In this document: positions 39,391 to 45,774 of the stretch, piece by piece | How the letters are laid out: each line of letters opens with the position of its first letter | Numbering within the stretch: the stretch's first letter is position 1 | NCBI GenBank assembly: GCA_964420045.1 | Contig: CAYQPQ010000007.1 | Span: 1-45,774, forward strand | Direction: 5' to 3' | DNA from: GCA-016699975 sp964420045 | GTDB taxonomy: Bacteria > Patescibacteriota > Minisyncoccia > Moranbacterales > UBA1568 | Length of the DNA stretch: 45,774 nucleotides | The notes under the pieces: model-generated | What the model was told of the DNA's origin: nothing | The model's input: the letters and a program-made list of their open reading frames with translations, nothing else | The model's database searches: none | Position numbers and translations under genes: made by a program

Positions 39391-39972
39391 ATGGATCATC
39401 AATCATTCCTAAGAACGCTGAAAGAATATCGGGATGTCGCGCTAGAAGACGAATACGCGGTTATTGAGGAGTTGAAGAAATATGTCACCGAGCATGAAGA
39501 TTGTTTTGAAAGAAAGTGCGAGGATGGCGCGAGGCATATTGCGGCGGCAGTTCTTTTGGTGACGCCGGATTTTCAAAAGGCGCTTTTTCTGTGGCATGCC
39601 AAAATCCATTGCTGGACGCAACCGGGAGGGCATGCCGATGGCAATCCGGATCTCCATGCTGTCGCTTTGAAAGAACTCGAAGAAGAAACCGGCGTGACGA
39701 ATGCGAAATTCGCCTCGCCTGTTCCGCTTGATATTCATCGATTCGACTATGCTTCCGAAGAGTTCGGGTACCGAAAGAGTATCTATAACGTGTGCTTTAT
39801 CGCGATTCTTCCGGAACATCAAGAGCCGAGAATTATGGAACCGGAGAAATGCGAATCCATGCGGTGGGCGACGCCCGAAGAAGCTCTCGACATGATACGC
39901 GGAAAGCTGCATGAAGGCACGGAAAGACTGATTCGAAAGTGGCAAGAGTTTGGGGAAAAACGGGAAGGATAA
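39391..39972 (+). CDS. NUDIX hydrolase (193 aa)
   Basis: Nudix-fold phosphohydrolase. The box lies in QPGGHADGNPDLHAVALKELEEETGV, with the G-x5-E slot held by the DLH segment and the E-L-E-E-E-T-G core complete. An N-terminal helical extension of ~45 residues (FLRTLKEYRDVALEDEYAVIEEL) precedes the fold, as in a subset of NUDIX enzymes that act on nucleotide or isopentenyl-type diphosphates. A second half follows with EKCESMRWATPEEALDMI. No SD. Specificity unknown. Confidence 0.9.
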   Translation: MDHQSFLRTLKEYRDVALEDEYAVIEELKKYVTEHEDCFERKCEDGARHIAAAVLLVTPDFQKALFLWHAKIHCWTQPGGHADGNPDLHAVALKELEEETGVTNAKFASPVPLDIHRFDYASEEFGYRKSIYNVCFIAILPEHQEPRIMEPEKCESMRWATPEEALDMIRGKLHEGTERLIRKWQEFGEKREG

Positions 39973-40005
39973 GAGATTCCATGGATTTCCCAAAGGAGAC
40001 GATCT

Positions 40006-40101
40006 ATGAAAACGACCGTTAGTCAGGCGGTTGTTTTCTATGTTGACGCACCATTCTACTATTTGGAAACTATCTCTGTTCTATGTTACGTCCAGTTGTG
40101 A
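40006..40101 (+). CDS. Possible 31-aa small protein with strong SD
   Basis: ATG at 40006 preceded by a perfect AAGGAG (39993-39998, 7 bases away). 31 codons begin MKTTVSQAVVFYVDAPFYY and end at TGA. The peptide is hydrophobic and aromatic, perhaps membrane-associated. Against it: a hairpin (40008-40038) covers the first codons and the 3' end runs 21 bases into the convergent IMPase gene. Confidence 0.35.
   Translation: MKTTVSQAVVFYVDAPFYYLETISVLCYVQL
40008..40038. terminator. Terminator-like hairpin between NUDIX and IMPase genes
   Basis: Arms gaaaacgaccg (40008-40018) and cggttgttttc (40028-40038), one G-U pair, loop ttagtcagg; A and T runs form the stem ends. Could stop transcription from both sides. 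Confidence 0.6.
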
Positions 40102-40878
40102 TGCAAGAGACGCGTTTACTAAGTTCAGTAATTCAGGATATATATGAGCTGGTGCGGCAATGTAATCCTTATCAGAGAGGCTCCACGCCACTCCCTTTAA
40201 GGTTGTAACGGTAATGTTTGCTTCCTGCAAGATAAAAATCGGAACAGCATAATCCCAAATTTTTCCGGCGTAGGAGGCGAGGCACCAATCTCTGGATCCA
40301 TCAGCAACAAACGCAGCTGCTAAACTACCACAGTTGAGGGCAGTAATCCAGATGGAACTCCCTGGCATATACTTTGCTATATTATTCAGGAGATTCATCT
40401 CAACTGTCTTGTTTGCATCGATGGCGAGGCATCCGAGACTGCTTGTAAATTTTATTGCCCGAGAAAATGTGTTCAGCTCAATATGATTCTTTGTTGCACC
40501 CTTACCCTTTTCTGCAAAATATAGGCTACCAAGTTCGGGAAAATACATCGCACCATACTCCATCTTTCCATAATGCGATAATCCAACCAAAATTCCCCAA
40601 AAAGGGGTATGGCGGGAAAAGTTTCGTGTTCCATCCAATGGATCGATTATCCATGTCCAGTTGTCTCCTATCGGATGATCACTTGATTCTTCGCTTATTA
40701 TGTCATGCTGAGGATAGCTGTTCTTTATGGCATTAACGAGTATTTTTTCCGATGCTAAGTCGGCATTGGTGACCAAATTGGAGTCCCTATCTTTTACTTT
40801 GATCGATATGGCACCCCCAGAAATCCGAAGCGCTTCTTTGCCAGCCTCAAGAATAATTTTTTCGATAAATTGTTTCAT
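40081..40878 (-). CDS. Inositol monophosphatase-family phosphatase
   Basis: Mg-dependent phosphatase of 265 residues from the IMPase/FBPase/CysQ superfamily. Metal ligands: Glu63-Glu64 in ISEESS; Asp79, Asp82 in WIIDPLDGTRNF; and Asp in AGKIWDYAVPIFILQEA near residue 210. The N-terminal helices (FIEKIILEAGKEALRI) and the NLVTNADLASEK loop are typical. Substrates in the family range from inositol phosphates to 3'-phosphoadenosine phosphate and histidinol or fructose phosphates; sequence does not decide. The start codon ATG 40876-40878 is convincing by family length; no SD. Confidence 0.9.
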   Translation of the reverse strand: MKQFIEKIILEAGKEALRISGGAISIKVKDRDSNLVTNADLASEKILVNAIKNSYPQHDIISEESSDHPIGDNWTWIIDPLDGTRNFSRHTPFWGILVGLSHYGKMEYGAMYFPELGSLYFAEKGKGATKNHIELNTFSRAIKFTSSLGCLAIDANKTVEMNLLNNIAKYMPGSSIWITALNCGSLAAAFVADGSRDWCLASYAGKIWDYAVPIFILQEANITVTTLKGVAWSLSDKDYIAAPAHIYPELLNLVNASLASQLDVT

Positions 40879-40923
40879 ATTTTATGAAATATAGGAGGCG
40901 ATTTCTAGAATTTACCCTCTCTC

Positions 40924-40953
40924 TTGACATGTGCAATGTATATGTTTTATACT
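40924..40953 (+). promoter_or_regulatory. Promoter of the HD-GT fusion gene
   Basis: TTGACA (40924-40929), 18-base spacer, TATACT (40948-40953). Predicted start ~40960, at or within the base of the structured leader. Confidence 0.75.
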
Positions 40954-40955
40954 CG

Positions 40956-41042
40956 TTCTTCTAGCAAGTGGGCTTTTTACGGTAGAACGTGCGACATAGC
41001 ACGTTAGCATGTTGATGCTGTGGTTGCTTTTTGCTAGAAGAG
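40956..41042 (+). ncRNA. Branched structured 5' leader upstream of the HD-GT gene
   Basis: Outer stem cttctagcaa (40958-40967) with ttgctagaag (41031-41040), 10 perfect pairs plus one more A-T. Inside it are a 7-bp hairpin aacgtgc/gcacgtt (40986-41005, loop gacata) and next to it a 5-bp hairpin agcat/atgct (41006-41019, loop gttg). Single-stranded parts include gtgggcttttt. A three-way-type junction with two adjacent hairpins inside a closing stem is the shape of many riboswitches and ligand sensors, but it matches no class I recognise. The gene starts 54 bases after the stem. Confidence 0.6.
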
Positions 41043-41095
41043 TCTCTCGGGTGTTCTTTGAAAATTTAGCTGTTTAAACGACGAGGTACCTTGAA

Positions 41096-42865
41096 ATGGT
41101 AGAGAATGTACATGCTATTGTCAATTCTCTGTACGAGACTTTTGAAGGTCTTGTGGATTTTCCTGCGGTCAAGAGAATTTCGACTGCTTATCCGGATTTG
41201 AGTCCGAGGGCAATGATTGAGCAGATGTCTCGGTCATTCTATGAAGAGGGGAGACGTCTTATTTTTCATGTTTCCTCTCTTGTACGACAATTGGAAGGAG
41301 TGGCTCGTGGTCGCGGTGTATCGGAGAATGATTTCGTCTTGGCTTTGATTGCAATTCTGTATCATGATGCCGGGAAAATTATGGAAAGGCTGGCAATTGA
41401 CGACGTCGAGTTGAAACTGATTTTTGATGACGATCGTTTCGGACATAGCCTGGCGGTACGGAGATTTTTCCTGTATTTGGATATCCCTGAGTTAGCGCAG
41501 GCTGTCCGGCATCACTCAACGGATTTTGCGATTGATATTCGCAGACGCCGAGTCACCATTCCGCAGCTTCTACTTAATATTGTGGATAGGCTGGACAATT
41601 CTGGTATTCCAGTCGATCCTGGACAGAAGATGCGGATAGTTAAGGAGAAGATAGGCGGAAACCCTGGGTTTGATTGGAATTCGGAGGCAATTGCCTGTGA
41701 CATTGTTTGTGAAATGTTGCATTTTTCTGGGAGATTTGCTGAAATTGGCTTTATATGCGAAAACTCCTTTCCATTGAGATCTGTCCTATTTACCCAGCGT
41801 TTTGATGGTAAATATTGTGCGCCTGTAGGGAGGTACAAACACACATCATCCAACATCGCAATTGCAGAGTATCTGTCGCGATGGGGATGGAAGATTACGT
41901 TGCTTCACGAAGGAAATTTTGGCGAGGTTTATTATGACAGTGGAGCCATTCATCTGGTAGGGATTGTTTCTGCCGAAGATGATTGTATGGTTTACACGGC
42001 AATAGCCGATCAGGTATCAAGGCATGAAACAATTGTTGTTGAGGGGTGGACGACAGCTTTGTCTTATCTGCGTGCCATTGTTTCGAACGAAAAGTCACTG
42101 ATTCTTCTCTTGAGAACGATGTCAAAGGGAAGTATGGAGGAGGATCGAATTGAAAAGATGCTTCGCTCTGATGAAATTTGGGTTATGACGGATGAAATGC
42201 GAAAGATTGTAAATGCTCAAATTTCCGAAGCTGTTCCGGTGCGTATTCTCCAAAGCGGAGTAGACAAGAGGATCTACTTTCCTAATATGTCGGTAGCGCG
42301 TAAGCGCGGGAAGCTAGTGTATGTCGGGGCAGTAACCGCGCTCAAGGGGGTTGATGTTCTTATTGATGCCTTCAAGCAAGTGAAGAGTATTGTTTCGGAG
42401 GCGGAACTGCATATTGTCGGAACACCCGATATGTACGGAAAGGCGAACAAGTTCGACGTTAAGGATTTCGGGAGTTGCGAAGGCGTCCACTATTGGGGAA
42501 TGCTTGAGCCTCTCGAAATTGCCCAACATCTGCAAACGGCGCATATAGCTGTTCTTCTAACGAAGATTTATGAAACGTGGGGAAAATCTGCTATGCAAGC
42601 CAGATGTTGCGGAACAAGACTGCTTGTTTCAAATTCCGGAGCTCTGCCTTTTCACGTTCAATCCGAAGAAGAAGGCATCGTGTTGAGTTTGGTTACTAAG
42701 GAAACTGTAACGGATGCCATACTTCGCCTATTGGAGTCGGAGCCGCGGAGCGTTATATGCCCCAGAGATCGTTACCATTCATGGAGAGCGACGGCGGTTG
42801 ATTTCGTGACTTACTTGGATATGTTGGATCGGGAGAAACAGCGTGTGCTTGGCATTGCAAGGTAA
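41096..42865 (+). CDS. Fusion of an HD phosphohydrolase domain and a GT4 glycosyltransferase
   Basis: 589 residues in two modules. Residues ~45-220: HD domain with His58, the His90-Asp91 pair in ILYHDAGKIMERL, His140 in AVRHHSTDF and Asp165 in NIVDRLDNSG, giving the H...HD...H...D metal set. Such domains hydrolyse phosphoesters, for example nucleotides or cyclic dinucleotides. Residues ~235-589: GT-B fold of the GT4 type, with KLVYVGAVTALKGVDVLIDAF at ~406-426 and LTKIYETWGKSAMQARCCGTRLL around the donor E-x7-E site (~488-510; here ETWGKSAMQ has the first Glu, the second position is Gln). A shaky SD (CGAGG) precedes the ATG. The promoter and structured leader lie upstream; no operon partner. 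Confidence 0.85.
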   Translation: MVENVHAIVNSLYETFEGLVDFPAVKRISTAYPDLSPRAMIEQMSRSFYEEGRRLIFHVSSLVRQLEGVARGRGVSENDFVLALIAILYHDAGKIMERLAIDDVELKLIFDDDRFGHSLAVRRFFLYLDIPELAQAVRHHSTDFAIDIRRRRVTIPQLLLNIVDRLDNSGIPVDPGQKMRIVKEKIGGNPGFDWNSEAIACDIVCEMLHFSGRFAEIGFICENSFPLRSVLFTQRFDGKYCAPVGRYKHTSSNIAIAEYLSRWGWKITLLHEGNFGEVYYDSGAIHLVGIVSAEDDCMVYTAIADQVSRHETIVVEGWTTALSYLRAIVSNEKSLILLLRTMSKGSMEEDRIEKMLRSDEIWVMTDEMRKIVNAQISEAVPVRILQSGVDKRIYFPNMSVARKRGKLVYVGAVTALKGVDVLIDAFKQVKSIVSEAELHIVGTPDMYGKANKFDVKDFGSCEGVHYWGMLEPLEIAQHLQTAHIAVLLTKIYETWGKSAMQARCCGTRLLVSNSGALPFHVQSEEEGIVLSLVTKETVTDAILRLLESEPRSVICPRDRYHSWRATAVDFVTYLDMLDREKQRVLGIAR

Positions 42866-43187
42866 TCATGGCGACCAGCTTCTTCTTTCTGGTAACGTAA
42901 ATTTGTGATCCCAATGTAGATTCAGTGAAGTCAAGGCAGCATGCTCTTGCTTTTGTGGTGAGGGTGTTTGTTCTTTTGTGCAGATACGGGGGCATTGGAG
43001 GTGATGATGCCCTCTTTCTTATATTGCCCCTCTGATTCAAACTTTCGGAGGGGTATTTCATTTCTACGAATTACGGCAGGAAAGATTTTATACCATCCAT
43101 GCTTGATCTATAGCCATCCCGAGTGATTGCCACTCCTGCAATTCTCGGGTAAGATGGTTCCAATTGAGTAGGATATAGTCCACAAGC
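42866..43187. other. Intergenic region of about 320 bases, several weak hairpins, no gene seen
   Basis: Between the HD-GT and ABC genes. Visible: cccctc/gagggg (about 43026-43057) followed by a loose T-rich stretch, which is the best candidate terminator of the HD-GT gene. A cccgag/ctcggg pair (around 43118-43150) with a long loop is also present. No open frame has coding character, and the minus-strand 102-codon frame is of biased composition. Confidence 0.45.
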
Positions 43188-43218
43188 AAAAAAATCCGCT
43201 TACAAAAGCGGATTTTTT
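43188..43218. terminator. Strong bidirectional terminator
   Basis: 13-bp perfect hairpin, aaaaaatccgctt (43189-43201) with aagcggatttttt (43206-43218), loop acaa; ends in T run on both strands. Confidence 0.88.
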
Positions 43219-43228
43219 GGTGTATAGT
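43200..43228 (+). promoter_or_regulatory. Promoter of the ABC gene overlapping the terminator
   Basis: TTACAA (43200-43205, the terminator's loop and arm edge), 17-base spacer, TATAGT (43223-43228). Predicted start ~43235, leaving a leader of about 20 bases without SD. Confidence 0.6.
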
Positions 43229-43253
43229 AAAATCGTCGTTATCTAGCTATCTA

Positions 43254-45650
43254 ATGGGGGATTCATGTCGGGAAACTATGAAAGAGCAATTTCCTTCAAT
43301 GGTTCCTATTCCGGATAAACCAAGAACGGAACCAAAACAAGAACTTACCACTGACAGGCGGGAGCTGATGGAGGCCAAGAGAGAGTATTTGGAAAGTCTG
43401 AAAAAATCCATCAGAGAGATGTTCGGAACGGAAGAGTTTCCGAAAGAACTCGTAGATGAAATGCTTGCTATCCGAAAGGATATAAGGGGAGAAATCACGA
43501 ATAGTGAATACTCTGAAAAACTTGATGTTCAAATTGACAAAAAGATAAAGAGCCTGATGTATCGGATGGCGCACTATGGGAGTGGGAATGAGACAAAAAA
43601 AGTAGAGGTGATGGAAGAGGATGGGGCGGGAAACATCAAGGCTATTTTTGAGGACGGAACGGAAGAGAATATACCAGAGCCAGACAAGGAACTCCTGGAG
43701 TCTCTTCGTCAGTACTTTGATTCCTACCGACTGGCTCATAATGCTGCTCAATTCAGGAAAAATGTCAGCGATATACAAGGACGTATTCTTCAAGAAAACA
43801 AAGCGAGAAAATTGAATTTTTACTCAGAAGATGAAAAAAGCGAGGTGCTTATTGAGAAGGTCTTTGAAAGATATAAGAAGGCTGGATTTGAGAAGAAAGA
43901 GGTGATAGATCTTATTCAGACCTGCAATTTGGAAAAGCTTGATACTCTTGAGATTCAAGATTTAAAACTTCTTACCAAGATTCAGGGTATCTTCTCCCGA
44001 TTTATGGGAGGGGATAAAGGAAAATACGTTGGCCTTTCAGCCGCTTTGATGGTGCCTGCATTTTTGGAGGGCTACGCACCAATGTTCTTGGCTAATGCAT
44101 TCAAGGAAAATCAAATAGACATGACACAGGTGGGTCTTTTTTCGTTACTCTCAGTGGCATCTGCTGGCGGCTCTACTCTTATCAATAAGCAATTTAAGGA
44201 TTTTCTTGATAGGAACTTCAGCAAGAAAGATGGTTTTGGTGAGTATGTTGCTGAAAACGTTTCAGAGTTTCCTGGAGCAGAAGTGGGAGAATTCGGAATG
44301 GAACGAATAAAAAGCAGGATTGCCAACGCCAAAGCAAGCTATGAAGAAATACTAAGAAAAATAAGTTTTGATATATTGCCTGCATCTGTAACGCTTGCGA
44401 CAAGTGCGGTTATGCTGTATGAGAAAAGTTCCCTTTTGGCAACAGGAACAATAGCGGGCACGGGAATGATGATGGCTATTGATCGCTACGTGGACAAGAA
44501 AGGTAAGTTCTGGGAAAAGGAGAGAAGGTCTGCTACAGAAGCAGAAAAAATGAGTCAAAAAATGAGTGAGCTTCTCAATGCTCATATGGAAGTCATTCTT
44601 TCAGGTGAAAAGGGAAGATTATCCCAAGAAATGGAGGAGCTCTTAGCTAGTGAGAGAATGGCAATGTCTGATAAGCAATTTATGAGGGTGATTCGGGATA
44701 AAGTAGCAGAGTCTACAAGAATGCTGAATCTTATCATAGCTGCAATTACCACATATATTGCTGGTGGGTCAGCGGATAAATTCATTGCAGCTCTTGTCTA
44801 CTCGGGAAATTTTAACGAAGGTATTTCAAAAGTACTCAGTGCAAAACACGACCTTCTTAGCTCGTTTAGAGACATTGTACAAATGGAAGTGATGTTCAAT
44901 GGCTATGCAGAGGAAGAACGAGAAAAGGAAAAAGGAAGAATTGGAATGAGTGAACTCCCTAACCATAACATCAGCCTCAAAGATGTCAGCGTGGAATTTG
45001 AGAAGAAAAAGATATTAGACGGAGTAAGTTTAGAGATTGCGAGTGGTTCGCTGATCTCTCTGGAAGGAATATCGGGATCTGGAAAAACAACTTTGATGAA
45101 AGTAATGGCTGGCTACTATAAACCAACTGCTGGCTCGGTTGAGATTGGCGGAACAGATATGGATGGGGTCAAGAAGAGCGGCAGGGACTCAATTTATAGT
45201 AAAATAGCTTATCTTTCACAGTTTCCCTATATTTTGGAAGATGATGTAAAAAGCAATCTTACCTTCGGGATTTCTGGCGAAATAACAGACAGTGAGATCA
45301 GAGAAATTCTCAAAGAGGTTGGCCTACATGGTAGATTTCCTAATCTCAAAGAAAGGCTCAAGGGTGGTAGAGGCGATATGGGAACGACGTCAGGCGGAGA
45401 GACCTCAAGGATAGGATTGGCGAGAGTCATTCTGAAGATGAGAAAGAATGCCTCTAGAATTGTGTTCTTGGATGAGCCAACAGCTTCTGTAGACGAGGAA
45501 ACAGCGGCGGAAATTGCTAAAATTATCAATGCGGAAAAGAGAAAAAATCCTGGCGTTACCTTTATTTCTATCAGTCATGACAAGAACTTTAGGGAAATGT
45601 TGGATACGACTCAGGTAGTGAAGATAAGAAACGGAAGGATTGAGGGTTGA
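43254..45650 (+). CDS. ABC transporter half-molecule with long N-terminal extension
   Basis: 798 residues. The first ~250 are soluble, charged and helical (coiled-coil-like, about 30-110 and 145-235) with no known domain. A divergent transmembrane part follows, with hydrophobic spans near 258-310 (YVGLSAALMVPAFLEGYAPMF), 373-408 and 490-520, laid out like a type I exporter. The C-terminal ATPase (~572-798) is complete: Walker A GISGSGKTT (605-613), Q-loop YLSQFPYI (653-660), signature TSGGETSR (712-719, Ser-Gly-Gly-Glu instead of LSGGQ), Walker B IVFLDEPTASVD (736-747), H-loop SISHDKN. Such a protein would work as a homodimer; cargo is unknown. Start ATG 43254 (alternative 43278). Confidence 0.88.
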   Translation: MGDSCRETMKEQFPSMVPIPDKPRTEPKQELTTDRRELMEAKREYLESLKKSIREMFGTEEFPKELVDEMLAIRKDIRGEITNSEYSEKLDVQIDKKIKSLMYRMAHYGSGNETKKVEVMEEDGAGNIKAIFEDGTEENIPEPDKELLESLRQYFDSYRLAHNAAQFRKNVSDIQGRILQENKARKLNFYSEDEKSEVLIEKVFERYKKAGFEKKEVIDLIQTCNLEKLDTLEIQDLKLLTKIQGIFSRFMGGDKGKYVGLSAALMVPAFLEGYAPMFLANAFKENQIDMTQVGLFSLLSVASAGGSTLINKQFKDFLDRNFSKKDGFGEYVAENVSEFPGAEVGEFGMERIKSRIANAKASYEEILRKISFDILPASVTLATSAVMLYEKSSLLATGTIAGTGMMMAIDRYVDKKGKFWEKERRSATEAEKMSQKMSELLNAHMEVILSGEKGRLSQEMEELLASERMAMSDKQFMRVIRDKVAESTRMLNLIIAAITTYIAGGSADKFIAALVYSGNFNEGISKVLSAKHDLLSSFRDIVQMEVMFNGYAEEEREKEKGRIGMSELPNHNISLKDVSVEFEKKKILDGVSLEIASGSLISLEGISGSGKTTLMKVMAGYYKPTAGSVEIGGTDMDGVKKSGRDSIYSKIAYLSQFPYILEDDVKSNLTFGISGEITDSEIREILKEVGLHGRFPNLKERLKGGRGDMGTTSGGETSRIGLARVILKMRKNASRIVFLDEPTASVDEETAAEIAKIINAEKRKNPGVTFISISHDKNFREMLDTTQVVKIRNGRIEG

Positions 45651-45672
45651 AGATATGCACTCCATGGGCAAG

Positions 45673-45700
45673 AAAAAGACGCTCAAACAAGCGTCTTTTT
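45673..45700. terminator. Bidirectional terminator after the ABC gene
   Basis: Arms aaaaagacgct (45673-45683) and agcgtcttttt (45690-45700), loop caaaca; T run on both strands, fitting convergent genes. Confidence 0.88.
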
Positions 45701-45735
45701 CTTATCTCTGAAACAAAAGTGGATATACAATAATT

Positions 45736-45774
45736 TTAGAACAAAATTTTTCCAATGGCGACAAGTGCAATAAT
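45736..45774 (-). CDS. Possible C-terminal end of a minus-strand membrane-protein gene (cut by window edge)
   Basis: Read on the minus strand from the edge, an open frame gives IIALVAIGKILF then TAA (stop at 45738-45736). The hydrophobic ending and the bidirectional terminator 36 bases away support a convergent gene whose body lies outside the window. A short plus-strand ATG at 45755 is the alternative. Confidence 0.4.
   Translation of the reverse strand: MIALVAIGKILF

Noticed and set aside
42753..43061. 102-codon minus-strand frame in the HD-GT/ABC gap
   Set aside because: Half lies antisense to the HD-GT gene; low-complexity Pro/Ser/Lys composition, no promoter or SD.
1..45774. Recoded UGA (code 25) lineage
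   Set aside because: UGA ends many full-length genes and RF2 is encoded.
1..45774. CRISPR array, insertion sequence or prophage
   Set aside because: No regularly spaced repeats, no transposase, integrase or phage structural gene was seen; the only repeats are the short palindromes and the tRNA-tail duplication.

Overview
The window looks like a contig piece from a Candidate Phyla Radiation bacterium (Patescibacteria, probably Parcubacteria-like). Pointers are a DUF4012 protein, short intergenic gaps, a high share of proteins with no recognisable family, many genes with no Shine-Dalgarno (SD) sequence, and an M20/NUDIX/ASCH/cupin set of small salvage enzymes. TGA is an ordinary stop here: many genes end in it, and prfB (RF2) is present with its +1 frameshift site. 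The recoded lineages (Gracilibacteria, Absconditabacteria) are therefore excluded. The taxonomic call is inference.

Layout. 1-5.3 kb: housekeeping translation and envelope genes (lysS 3' end, serS, tRNA-Lys, an Asp-box lipoprotein, frr, rseP). 5.3-19.1 kb: an envelope/polysaccharide region. It has two Wzz-like two-helix membrane proteins, an O-antigen-ligase/polymerase-like protein, two GT4 glycosyltransferases, a secreted beta-helix protein and a DUF4012 protein. Four SD-led signal-peptide genes of unknown function (6564, 7464, 9409 and, on the minus strand, 12752-13720) are interleaved and look like a distinct set. 19.2-26.2 kb: the conserved secA-prfB-ftsE-ftsX neighbourhood, split by three small genes (YqfO-like, SET domain, cupin) and tRNA-Thr. 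26.3-31.7 kb: tRNA-Gln and small accessory enzymes (PPase-like, NUDIX, M20 peptidase, ASCH, YdjM-like, HAD, class I glutamine amidotransferase). 31.8-36.5 kb (minus strand): a 1560-residue membrane enzyme with the GT84 and glycoamylase-like modules of cyclic beta-1,2-glucan synthase but no C-terminal phosphorylase part. 36.5-40.9 kb: a [2Fe-2S] thioredoxin-like ferredoxin, a membrane-anchored double-thioredoxin DsbA-like oxidoreductase with a one-helix partner, tRNA-Ala, a NUDIX enzyme and an IMPase-family phosphatase. 41-45.8 kb: an HD-domain/GT4 fusion behind a structured 5' leader, then an ABC half-transporter with a long N-terminal extension.

Points most worth a second look: (1) a palindromic element present twice (5299-5432, 31720-31842), the second copy carrying a 20-nt palindrome inserted at its apex and supplying the stop codon of the big glucan-synthase-like gene; (2) promoters that overlap intrinsic terminators of the preceding gene, seen repeatedly and often before tRNAs; (3) the HD-GT fusion and the branched RNA predicted at the start of its transcript; (4) a UGA-ended three-codon minicistron overlapping the start codon of the RF2 gene, besides the usual RF2 frameshift; (5) the truncated cyclic-glucan-synthase architecture; (6) a 21-nt duplication of the tRNA-Thr 3' end. 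No CRISPR array, insertion sequence, rRNA or phage genes were seen.
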